Part shown: positions 1 to 7,355 of the stretch, piece after piece
How positions within the stretch are numbered: position 1 is the stretch's first letter
Layout of the letters: each line of letters opens with the position of its first letter
From: Candidatus Latescibacterota bacterium
GTDB taxonomy: Bacteria; JAAXHH01; JACQVL01
NCBI GenBank assembly: GCA_016209865.1
Contig: JACQVL010000327.1
Location: 1 to 25,541, forward strand
DNA length: 25,541 nucleotides
Reading direction: 5' to 3'
Notes under the pieces: generated by a model
Told to the model about the DNA's origin: nothing
What the model saw: the letters and a program-made list of their open reading frames with translations, nothing else
Database searches by the model: none
Position numbers and translations under genes: made by a program

Positions 1-567
1 GACCTCAAACAGGTGCCCCGGTTAGGTCCCAAGGCGTTCGAGCAGGCGGCCGGTTTCTTGCGCATCCGGGACGGCGTCAACTCGCTCGACCGGAGCGCCG
101 TCCATCCTGAGAGTTATTCCATCGTCGATGCGATGGCGCGCGACTTAGGCTGTGGGGTGGAAGACCTGATGCGCGATGAGGCGCTCCGGAAACGGCTCCG
201 GCTGGCCAGCTACGTGACGGAGACGGTGGGACTCCCGACGTTGAACGACATCGTAGCCGAGTTGGTCAGGCCCGGCCGCGACCCACGCGACCAGTTCGAG
301 GCCGTTCGGTTCGCCGAAGGGGTGTCAAAGATCGAGGACGTGAAGCCCGGCATGAAGCTGCCCGGCATCGTCACGAACATCACCGCGTTCGGGGTGTTCG
401 TCGATATCGGGGTCCACCAGGACGGTCTGGTGCACATCAGTCAGCTCGCCAACCGGTTCGTGAAAAACCCCGCAGACGTCGTCAAGGTGCATCAGAACGT
501 TATGGTCACCGTCCTGGGCGTCGACCTGGAGCGGAAACGGATTGCGCTCTCGATGAAAGGGGTGTAA
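1..567 (+). CDS. tex: Tex-family S1 RNA-binding protein, C-terminal part (5' end outside window)
   Basis: The reading frame is open from base 1 and the gene is cut by the window edge; 188 codons plus TAA remain. The visible part starts in the helix-hairpin-helix region (VPRLGPKAFEQAAGFLRI, followed by a Tex-typical LDRSAVHPESY stretch). It ends in an S1 OB-fold RNA-binding domain over about the last 75 residues (GIVTNITAFGVFVDIG, DGLVHISQL, ALSMKG). Tex is a conserved cytoplasmic nucleic-acid-binding protein linked to transcription in several bacteria; its exact biochemical role is not settled. The next gene starts one base after the stop, and its ribosome-binding site lies inside the tex 3' end, so the two are very likely co-transcribed and translationally coupled. 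The family assignment is firm. Confidence 0.93.
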   Translation, partial: DLKQVPRLGPKAFEQAAGFLRIRDGVNSLDRSAVHPESYSIVDAMARDLGCGVEDLMRDEALRKRLRLASYVTETVGLPTLNDIVAELVRPGRDPRDQFEAVRFAEGVSKIEDVKPGMKLPGIVTNITAFGVFVDIGVHQDGLVHISQLANRFVKNPADVVKVHQNVMVTVLGVDLERKRIALSMKGV

Positions 568-568
568 G

Positions 569-1576
569 ATGACGGGATTGGTTCAACTCCACCACCCTGA
601 GCACGGGCGGCGAGTCGCGGTCGTCGAGGGGGAGCAATTACGTCTGCTCCGGACGTACCGGTCGATCTACGACCTGGCATGGGCGGCGATCGGCGCGCGG
701 ATCCGTTTCCCTGCGATGGCGCTGACGGCTCTCTCGACCGAAGCGCTGCCCTACGATCCCATCTACCGGGGAGAGTCCGGCTGGACGTTCCTGCCCGCGT
801 TCGATCATCCCGACGAACCGGCCCGGTGCCTGGTGACGGGCACGGGCCTGACCCATAAGGCGAGCGCCGCCAACCGCCAGGCGATGCACGAAGGAGAGAA
901 AGGTCCGGTCGTCATCACGGACAGCATGCGCATGTACCAATGGGGCCTCGACGGCGGGCGTCCGGCTCCTGGAACGGTGGGGGTGCAGCCGGAATGGTTT
1001 TACAAAGGACACGGAACGATCCTGCGGGCGCACGGGGAGCCGCTGGAGGTGCCATCGTACGCGAACGACGGGGGCGAGGAGGGAGAAGTCGCGGGTGTGT
1101 ACCTCATCGACCCCACAGGCCAGCCCAGGCGGGTCGGGTTCGTCGTCGGCAACGAGTTTTCCGATCACGTGATGGAGAAACAGAACTACCTGTACCTGGC
1201 GCCGTCAAAACTGCGGGCCTGCGCGATCGGACCGGAGCTGAGCGTCGACGCCGATTTTCGGGATGTCCAGGGTTCGGTCAGGATCGAGCGCGGCGATCAG
1301 GCCGTTTGGTCGCATCCGATCAGGACCGGGGAGGCCAACATGTCGCACACGGTCGCTAACTTGGAGCATCATCACTTCAAGTACGCCGCCCATCGCCGTC
1401 CGGGCGATATCCACATCCATTTCTTCGGGGCGGACGCCTTCAGCTTCGGCGGCGGAGTCGTGCTGGAAGATGGGGATGTGATGGCGATCGAGCTGTCCGG
1501 CTTCGGGCGCGCCCTGCGCAACCCCATCCGGATCGACCGGTCGCCGCAGGGCTGTGTGACGGTGGAGCCGGTCTAA
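569..1576 (+). CDS. GguC/AraD1-family protein (fumarylacetoacetate-hydrolase-like fold)
   Basis: A 335-residue protein that I recognise as the GguC/AraD1 group of the fumarylacetoacetate hydrolase superfamily. Characteristic segments are GTGLTHKASAANRQAM (about 91-106), an acidic DGGEEGEVAGVYL stretch (168-180) that matches the position of metal-binding Glu residues in this fold, GFVVGNEFSDHVMEKQNYLYL (190-210, written here only as a location guide) and the C-terminal GDIHIHFFGADAFSFG. Members are often found with sugar-acid catabolism or sugar ABC transport genes and are proposed to act on 2-keto-3-deoxy sugar acids; the reaction here is inferred only. ATG at 569 is preceded by GAAAGGGGTG inside the end of tex. 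The neighbouring oxidoreductase (from 1689) fits a sugar-acid catabolic role. Confidence 0.82.
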   Translation: MTGLVQLHHPEHGRRVAVVEGEQLRLLRTYRSIYDLAWAAIGARIRFPAMALTALSTEALPYDPIYRGESGWTFLPAFDHPDEPARCLVTGTGLTHKASAANRQAMHEGEKGPVVITDSMRMYQWGLDGGRPAPGTVGVQPEWFYKGHGTILRAHGEPLEVPSYANDGGEEGEVAGVYLIDPTGQPRRVGFVVGNEFSDHVMEKQNYLYLAPSKLRACAIGPELSVDADFRDVQGSVRIERGDQAVWSHPIRTGEANMSHTVANLEHHHFKYAAHRRPGDIHIHFFGADAFSFGGGVVLEDGDVMAIELSGFGRALRNPIRIDRSPQGCVTVEPV

Positions 1577-1586
1577 GCCTATTCTT

Positions 1587-1657
1587 GTCATTCCCGCGCA
1601 AGCGGGAATCCATGCAGCGGTTCAAAGGTCTGGATGCCCGCTTTCGCGGGCATGACA
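1587..1657. repeat. Paired inverted copies of a 27-bp palindromic (dRS3/REP-like) unit
   Basis: One unit at 1587-1613 (TGTCATTCCCGCGC then AAGCGGGAATCCA) is itself palindromic, and an inverted copy lies at 1631-1657, with 17 bp between them. The same unit occurs at 14417-14443 and again as an inverted pair at 18579-18655. The element sits between the GguC-like gene and the oxidoreductase and can fold into a long stem or two small hairpins, so it may serve as a 3' end structure. A perfect 12-bp palindrome, GAAGAATTCTTC, follows at 1660-1671. Confidence 0.85.
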
Positions 1658-1688
1658 TCGAAGAATTCTTCATCCCTGGAGCCTTCCC

Positions 1689-2762
1689 TTGTCAAACCCC
1701 TTTCGCGTCGGCATCCTCGGCGCTGGCCGCGCGTTGTTCATGGTCGCGTGCCGGAACGCATTCCCTCACGACCTGGCACTCGCCGGCATTTGCGACATTC
1801 GTCCAGCCCGGGCTGAACGGGTTGCCCAGCAACATCAGATCGAACGAATCTACCCGTCCTACGAGGCGATGCTCAACGACGACGCCATCGACCTCATCGT
1901 GATCGGGACGCCCGACCACGAGCACGCCCCGCAGGCGATCCAGGCTTTAGAGGCGGGTAAACACGTGCTCAGCGAGATCCCGGCGGCGTACGAGATCGCG
2001 CAACTTCAGCGTCTCATCGAGCTGGAAGAGAAGAACGGGCTTATCTATGCGATGGGGAATGAGGTCCGCTGGTTTCCGTACCTGGAGGCCGCGAAAAAGA
2101 TGGCGGAGGATGGTCTCTGGGGGACGATCTTCCACAGCGAAGCGGGCTACCTCCACAACCTGCGGATGGAAGGATGGCGACTGACCGAGCCGGAGACGGG
2201 CGAGACCCACTGGCGCTTCGACCCCCGGCGGCCGCAGACCACCTTCCTCGGCGGCGGGCCTCATGCGTTCGATACCCTGCGCTGGCTGACCGGGGAGATC
2301 AACTGGGTCGAGGTCTTCGCGTACGGAAACGCCCCCTACGTCCCGCCTCACCCGGAGCCGGGCAACGTCGTCGCCCTGCTGAAAGGGGCGTCCGGCCTGA
2401 TCAGCAAGGTCGAGTGCAGTTACGTCATGGCCCGGCCGTATTGTCTGTATTTCAACCTGTACGGGGACAAGGGCACGTTCGAGACTTCGCGCACCGACAG
2501 GGCCGGGCTGTTCTTCACGACGACGATTCCGCACATGGACCGGATGGAGCCGCTCGCGGTGCCGTACGCGACGCGCCCCGGCTACCACGCCGCCGATCAT
2601 GGTTCGTCGGAGATTCACATGGTGGCCGACCTGATTCAGGCCATCCGGCAGGGCAGGCCGGCGGCCATCAACGCCCGAGAGGCGGCACGGTCGATCGCCC
2701 CGGCGATCTGCGCGTTTGAGTCGATCCAGACCGGACGTCCGGTAGCGATTCCGCAATTTTGA
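1689..2762 (+). CDS. Gfo/Idh/MocA-family NAD(P)-dependent oxidoreductase
   Basis: A 357-residue protein starting at TTG 1689, supported by TGGAG 7 nt upstream; there is no in-frame ATG before residue 18. The N-terminal Rossmann domain shows VGILGAGRA (7-15) and VIGTPDHEHAPQAIQALEAG (71-90). The usual EKP catalytic/nicotinamide motif reads SEIP (95-98), so its lysine is Ile. The C-terminal alpha/beta domain keeps the GxHxxDxxxW-like motif GPHAFDTLRW (190-199), with His192 and Asp195. Family members oxidise or reduce sugars, inositols and sugar acids in the cytoplasm; the substrate cannot be read here. Its position after the GguC-like gene and just before a carbohydrate-deacetylase-like gene suggests sugar use. 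The EKP lysine is also lost in some other family members, so the protein may still be active. Confidence 0.88.
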   Translation: MSNPFRVGILGAGRALFMVACRNAFPHDLALAGICDIRPARAERVAQQHQIERIYPSYEAMLNDDAIDLIVIGTPDHEHAPQAIQALEAGKHVLSEIPAAYEIAQLQRLIELEEKNGLIYAMGNEVRWFPYLEAAKKMAEDGLWGTIFHSEAGYLHNLRMEGWRLTEPETGETHWRFDPRRPQTTFLGGGPHAFDTLRWLTGEINWVEVFAYGNAPYVPPHPEPGNVVALLKGASGLISKVECSYVMARPYCLYFNLYGDKGTFETSRTDRAGLFFTTTIPHMDRMEPLAVPYATRPGYHAADHGSSEIHMVADLIQAIRQGRPAAINAREAARSIAPAICAFESIQTGRPVAIPQF

Positions 2763-2788
2763 TACTGACGCCGAGGAACCTACCACTC

Positions 2789-4387
2789 ATGACGACATCT
2801 GACACTTCCGCCAGCATCCTCGTCCTCGCGCAGCACTCCGACCGCTGGTTCGCCTCGCCCGACGCGCTCGCTGAGCTGCTCCGGTTGGAAGGGATCAACG
2901 ACCTGGAGACGGCGGACCTGGAGCGTCTGACCCCGGCGCTCATCGAAGGCCGTTCCCTGGTCGTCGTCGGGCCGGCGGACCCATCCCCGGAGGCGGTCGA
3001 CCTGCTCCTTGCCCACGTGCGCGCCGGGGGCGGGCTGATCTGCCTGGCGCCGGGCGAGGCGTTCGCGTCCGCTCTGGGCCTCACCCATCACCTGCGCGGG
3101 ATGATGCACGGGCGGCTCCGTATCCCGCTCGACGGATTCCCGGATGTCGCACTGCCCATCCGGGGCTGGGCGCACCAGTATGGACTCAGCGCGTCTGCGG
3201 ACGGCGCAGAAATCGCTCCGTTGCTCGATCCGCAGGGACACCCGACCGGCTCCCCGGCCGTGCTCGAACTCCGTCACGGCGATGGGACGATCATCGTCTT
3301 AGCGTACGACCTGGCCGCCAGCACGTACCTGCTCCGCCAGGGCAACCCGCTGTTGGCCGGATGCCGGGCCTCCGGGTTCGACCGCATGCGTCCATCCGAT
3401 CTGTTCGACGGCTGGCACGACTTCAGCACCGCCGCTCATCCGGGCGCGGACCTCCAGTGCCATTTCTTCCGGACGCTCGTCCATCGGGCATGGCCGGATG
3501 AGACCGTCCTCCCCTGGCTCTGGTACTTTCCGGACGAGGCCGGGACGATCCTCCTGCTCACCTCGGACGACGACTGGTCGACGCGGGACGAGTTCAAGCG
3601 GCTCATCACCTCCTGCGAGGCCCACGCCGCCGGGCTGACGCTCTACCTCGTCCAGGAACGCAGCGTCATGGATCGTGCCTGGCTGGAGGACCTGGCCGGC
3701 CGTGGGTTCGATTTCTCCATCCACCCCGACCTTCCGCCGCCGACTCTCCCGCTCTGGGAACACCGGCTCGCCGGTCATGTTCGCCAATTCCAGGAAACAT
3801 ACGGCCGGTCGCCCAGCCCGTCAATCCGCAACCATTGCATCACCTGGTCGGGCTACTTAGAAGGCGTCCTGATCGAATCCCGCCAGGGGTTCCGGTTCGA
3901 CACCAACTACCTCTCACTCCTGCCGCAGGGACAGTATTACATGACGGGGTCCGGGCTTCCGATGCCGTTCGTCGACCTCTCCGGGTCGGTGCTCCCGGTC
4001 TTTCAGCTCCCCACGCAGTTTTCCGACGAGACAACCTTAGGCGACCGGGGGTTCGATTGGTCGTTGAACCTGACCCCGGAGCAGGGCATCGATCTGATCA
4101 CCGGATTGATGCGCCAGAACGTCGCAGGGCAGCACAGCATGCTGTGCGTGAACGCGCATCCAGTCTCCTTCGCCACCTACAGCGCCCCGCTCTGGGAGCC
4201 GGTGATGCAGTTCGCCCGTGCAGCAAGCATCCCGGTGTGGGACGTCGACCGCTTCAGCCGCTTCTGGCAAGCCCGGCGACAGGTACGGCTCAAACCGATC
4301 CCGAAACATCAGATCACCGATGAGACCCGCCTCCTCGTGTCCGAGTTCCCTGGGTTGTCGGTCAGACTCCCGAATCACTACCACTGA
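2789..4387 (+). CDS. Two-domain protein: GATase1-like N-terminus and polysaccharide-deacetylase-like C-terminus
   Basis: A 532-residue protein; ATG 2789 is preceded by GAGGA 11 nt upstream. An in-frame TTG at 2759 overlaps the previous gene and would add ten residues. The first ~190 residues look like a class I glutamine-amidotransferase-like or ThuA-like alpha/beta domain (ILVLAQHSDRW at 10-20, GRSLVVVGPADPSPEA, VRAGGGLICLAPGEA at 78-91), without a clear catalytic Cys. From about 250 a NodB-like deacetylase pattern appears: LLLTSDDDWS (255-264, metal-binding Asp cluster), FSIHPD (309-314, His312) and SIRNHC (345-350). No signal peptide is visible, so it is predicted cytoplasmic. Substrate unknown. 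It probably belongs to the same transcription unit as the oxidoreductase. The C-terminal call is moderately sure and the N-terminal call is weaker. Confidence 0.65.
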   Translation: MTTSDTSASILVLAQHSDRWFASPDALAELLRLEGINDLETADLERLTPALIEGRSLVVVGPADPSPEAVDLLLAHVRAGGGLICLAPGEAFASALGLTHHLRGMMHGRLRIPLDGFPDVALPIRGWAHQYGLSASADGAEIAPLLDPQGHPTGSPAVLELRHGDGTIIVLAYDLAASTYLLRQGNPLLAGCRASGFDRMRPSDLFDGWHDFSTAAHPGADLQCHFFRTLVHRAWPDETVLPWLWYFPDEAGTILLLTSDDDWSTRDEFKRLITSCEAHAAGLTLYLVQERSVMDRAWLEDLAGRGFDFSIHPDLPPPTLPLWEHRLAGHVRQFQETYGRSPSPSIRNHCITWSGYLEGVLIESRQGFRFDTNYLSLLPQGQYYMTGSGLPMPFVDLSGSVLPVFQLPTQFSDETTLGDRGFDWSLNLTPEQGIDLITGLMRQNVAGQHSMLCVNAHPVSFATYSAPLWEPVMQFARAASIPVWDVDRFSRFWQARRQVRLKPIPKHQITDETRLLVSEFPGLSVRLPNHYH

Positions 4388-4399
4388 GGGAGGGTGATG

Positions 4400-4738
4400 A
4401 TGCTCATCGTAATCCGTCTTGCGTTTCTTTTCCTTATCATCGGAGTCATGGGAATGTTCGGGTGTCGAGAGGATGAGAGCCGTGCGATGAACAAACTCGA
4501 CCCACGACTGAAGCTCCAGGTGCAGCGATTGGAGAACGCACCGGTGTCGGTGATGCTCAGAGTGACGGCAGAACTCGACTCGACACAATTGACGATTCTT
4601 GCACGCCATGGGGTGACGATCCAATCCCATATCGGCCCCGTCTACGTCTGCCAGATTCCGTTGCGATCCATCCTGCCGGTGGCCCGTGAGCCGTTCGTCG
4701 TGATGTTAGAAGCGCCGAAGGAGATGAAGCCGCAATGA
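4400..4738 (+). CDS. Small lipoprotein resembling the propeptide of the adjacent subtilase
   Basis: A 112-residue protein with a hydrophobic signal segment (1-18) and a lipobox-like MFGC (19-22), so Cys22 would be the lipidated residue. ATG 4400 is chosen because GGAGG ends 6 nt upstream; ATG 4397 and GTG 4394 are in frame but too close to it. The mature part matches the pro-region of the next gene by eye. KLDPRLKLQV aligns with KLDPVLKKLIV, and VTIQSHIGPVYVCQIPLRSI aligns with LQVQTVIGEIVVAEVPISRL, both followed by an ARE/ARPE-(F/V)VV segment. It therefore looks like a separate, membrane-anchored I9-type inhibitor or intramolecular-chaperone-like domain. It lies 11 nt before the protease start. 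The homology rests on a visual alignment; the function is inferred. Confidence 0.72.
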   Translation: MLIVIRLAFLFLIIGVMGMFGCREDESRAMNKLDPRLKLQVQRLENAPVSVMLRVTAELDSTQLTILARHGVTIQSHIGPVYVCQIPLRSILPVAREPFVVMLEAPKEMKPQ

Positions 4739-4749
4739 AGGAGTCCGTT

Positions 4750-7263
4750 ATGTCTCTGCATCGCCCACTGAAGACGATATCCCGACTTTCTCTCCGCGTC
4801 CTTCTCTTCACCCTGATGGTCGTCGTTCCGGCGATCGGCTTCAGCCAGGAGAACGATAAGCTCGACCCGGTGCTCAAGAAACTCATCGTCAGCCCGGACG
4901 CCGCGCAAACCCCCGCCCTCCGGCCGCTGGTCAGGACGACCGGGATCGAACCGACGGTCGGGGTGTTCATCCGGACGACGAACGGCGCGGTCGCGCTCGA
5001 TACGCCGGGACTCCAGGTGCAGACGGTCATCGGGGAGATCGTCGTGGCAGAGGTCCCGATCTCCCGGCTGGGCGACCTGGCGGCCCGGCCGGAGGTGGTG
5101 TCTGTTCACGCCGCGAAAGTCTGGATGCCGCTGCTCGACGCCAGCGTGCCGGAGACGAAAGCCAATCAGGTGCGCAGTTCGTACGCCGTCACCGGCAAGA
5201 ACGTGATCGTCGGGGTGATCGATACGGGGATCGACTGGCGGCATCTCGACTTCCGGTCCGCGACGGACACGACGAAGACACGGATCAAGTTCCTCTGGGA
5301 CATGAGCGACAACACCGGGCCGCCGCCCGGTGGGACGTTCGCCACCTCCGGGGGGACGGAGTATGCTGACACGACGATCAACAAAGCGTTTGTGGGAATG
5401 GCGACCGTGAATGAACGAGATGTCGCCGGTCATGGGACGCACGTGGCGGGGATTGCCGCCGGGAACGGTCGTGCCGGCTCACCTGGCGGAGTGTACGTCG
5501 GCATGGCTCCTGAGGCGGACCTGATCATCGTGAAGGCGACACGGGGGAGTGCCCAGAGTTTCTCATCGAACGATATCGTCACGGCCATGGACTACATCGA
5601 CGCGAAGGCTGCCCAGTTGAACAAACCGTACGTCATCAACTTGAGCCTGGGCGGCCAGCAGGGCCCGCATGACGGGACGGATACGGAAGGGGTTGCCATC
5701 GATAATCTCGTCGGAACCGGAAAACTGGACAAAGTTGTGGTCGCCTCTGCCGGGAATGATGGCACCAAACGGATTCACGCTCGTGGGACGCTTATCAGCA
5801 GTGTGGTCGACAGTACGAAGAGTTTCACCGCATCAGCCGGGGATAACATCTCTATCGATATCTGGACGCAGGTTCAACTGGCTATCCCAAACCAGGTCTT
5901 CATCAGCGTCGCAGGCCCGGATACGACCGCCGGCCCGGACGACGGGTTCCCGACGTTCGTCAGCGATAATTCGAACGGGAAGGTCACCATCGTGAGCAGT
6001 CCGTTTGGCACGTCAAACATTAACACGGACGTGAACATCGTGGTCAAGAAATCAGGCACCTGGAGCATCAAAATCCGAGGCAACAAAGGGTCGGCGTCCG
6101 GCCGGTTCGACATGTGGATCTACGACGGCGTCGTCCAGTTCAACGCGGCGGATGGGGATACGACGACGCTCGTCGGCGCGCCGGGCGCGTCGAAGAACGC
6201 GATCACCGTCGGCGCGTACGTGACCAAAGGGTCCTGGACAGACGTGAACGGGGTCCCGCATACGTCCACGTCCGGTGGAGTGCCTGTGGTCGTGGGGAAC
6301 GTGTCGAGTTTTTCCAGCCCGGGTCCGACGCGCGACGGACGCCAAAAACCGGAAATCTCCGCCCCTGGCCAGGTCATCGGGTCGTCGTTCTCGTCCGATG
6401 CGACACCGGGTAACGGGACATCGATCTTCCAGACGGCGAACCTGCTTCAAGACGGCAAGCACGCCATCGCGCAAGGGACGAGCATGTCCGCTCCGCACGT
6501 GACGGGCGCGGTCGCGCTGTTCCTCGAACAGAGCGTCAAACGGAGCCTCTCACTCGATGCGATCCAGGTTCGAAGCCTCTTCCAGTCCTCCGCGAAGACC
6601 GACGTGTTCACAGGAACCGTTCCGAACGACAAATGGGGCTACGGGAAGATGGACGTCGAGAGGCTGTTTGTCAACTTCTTCGGATTGCCGAATGCCGTCA
6701 CACTCGCTTCCTTTACAGTGGCAGCGAACGGTCGGCGGGTGCATCTCGCCTGGGAGGTGACGAGCACGTCCGATCATGCGGGGTTTCATGTCTACCGCTC
6801 TCCATCCGGCCGTGAACAAGACCGCCGGGTGATCACCCCGCAGCTCCTCACGGGTGGGCCGAGTCTCACGTACGACGACATGCCACCGGGGCCGGGAGTG
6901 TACGCATACTGGCTCGCCGACGTTGATCTGGCAGGCCGGACGACGTTTCATGGGCCCGTGGTCGTCACGTTCTCGACCGTCCCCTCCACGTTCCGGCTCG
7001 GCCAGAGCCGTCCGAACCCGTTTAACCCGACAGCCACGATCGAGTATGATGTTCCTCGATCTGAACACGTCACTCTTCGCGTCTACGATATCATGGGCCG
7101 GGAAGTCCGGAGGCTCGTCAACGAGCGGCAGCCAGCGGGCTTCTACCAGGTCGTCTGGGACGGCCGGGATGACCAGGGTATCGCGGCCAGCAGTGGAGTA
7201 TATTTCTACAAGATGACCGCCGGTGCATTCACTCAATCACGCAAGATGACGCTGGTGAAATGA
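4750..7263 (+). CDS. Secreted S8 subtilisin-like serine protease with FN3-like and FlgD-type C-terminal domains
   Basis: An 837-residue precursor. ATG 4750 has AAGGAG 6 nt upstream; ATG 4735, overlapping the lipoprotein stop as ATGA, is the alternative. A signal peptide covers about 1-32, an I9-like pro-region about 36-125, and the peptidase S8 domain about 135-645. The catalytic triad is Asp158 (GVIDTG), His228 (GHGTHVAGI) and Ser578 (GTSMSAPHV), with Asn336 (SAGND) as the oxyanion residue. A roughly 140-residue beta-rich insertion lies at 340-480. A FN3-like domain (about 650-750) and a FlgD-like tail (about 757-837: RPNPFNPTATIEYDVP, VYDIMGREV, SSGVYFYKM) follow. Such tails are common on exported proteins of FCB-group bacteria and in some phyla are type IX sorting domains. 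The adjacent propeptide-like lipoprotein may control folding or activity. Confidence 0.95.
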   Translation: MSLHRPLKTISRLSLRVLLFTLMVVVPAIGFSQENDKLDPVLKKLIVSPDAAQTPALRPLVRTTGIEPTVGVFIRTTNGAVALDTPGLQVQTVIGEIVVAEVPISRLGDLAARPEVVSVHAAKVWMPLLDASVPETKANQVRSSYAVTGKNVIVGVIDTGIDWRHLDFRSATDTTKTRIKFLWDMSDNTGPPPGGTFATSGGTEYADTTINKAFVGMATVNERDVAGHGTHVAGIAAGNGRAGSPGGVYVGMAPEADLIIVKATRGSAQSFSSNDIVTAMDYIDAKAAQLNKPYVINLSLGGQQGPHDGTDTEGVAIDNLVGTGKLDKVVVASAGNDGTKRIHARGTLISSVVDSTKSFTASAGDNISIDIWTQVQLAIPNQVFISVAGPDTTAGPDDGFPTFVSDNSNGKVTIVSSPFGTSNINTDVNIVVKKSGTWSIKIRGNKGSASGRFDMWIYDGVVQFNAADGDTTTLVGAPGASKNAITVGAYVTKGSWTDVNGVPHTSTSGGVPVVVGNVSSFSSPGPTRDGRQKPEISAPGQVIGSSFSSDATPGNGTSIFQTANLLQDGKHAIAQGTSMSAPHVTGAVALFLEQSVKRSLSLDAIQVRSLFQSSAKTDVFTGTVPNDKWGYGKMDVERLFVNFFGLPNAVTLASFTVAANGRRVHLAWEVTSTSDHAGFHVYRSPSGREQDRRVITPQLLTGGPSLTYDDMPPGPGVYAYWLADVDLAGRTTFHGPVVVTFSTVPSTFRLGQSRPNPFNPTATIEYDVPRSEHVTLRVYDIMGREVRRLVNERQPAGFYQVVWDGRDDQGIAASSGVYFYKMTAGAFTQSRKMTLVK

Positions 7264-7264
7264 C

Positions 7265-7353
7265 GGAAAATAGAAAATGGGAAATGGGAAATAACCCCAA
7301 TGCTCATTTTCCATTTTCTGATTTCCATTTTCCATTTCCTATTTTCCATTTCT
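7265..7353. repeat. Inverted A/T-rich heptamer arrays between subtilase and rnr
   Basis: The left arm (7265-7292) is about four degenerate units of the GAAAATG type and the right arm (7305-7353) about seven units of the complementary ATTTTCC type, both with period 7. The arms can pair into a long imperfect hairpin. The array begins two bases after the subtilase stop and ends two bases before the likely rnr ATG. Because seven is not a multiple of three, the right arm is read as a heptapeptide repeat of the HFPFxxF kind in the rnr frame, which is open throughout. Confidence 0.88.
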
Positions 7354-7355
7354 CT

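Noticed and set aside
1660-1671. Perfect 12-bp palindrome before the oxidoreductase as an operator
   Set aside because: A single AT-rich palindrome next to a repeat element; no promoter is recognisable around it.
1947-2786. Open frame of 279 codons on the - strand opposite the oxidoreductase
   Set aside because: Antisense frame typical of high-GC coding DNA, with no ribosome-binding site or recognisable motif.
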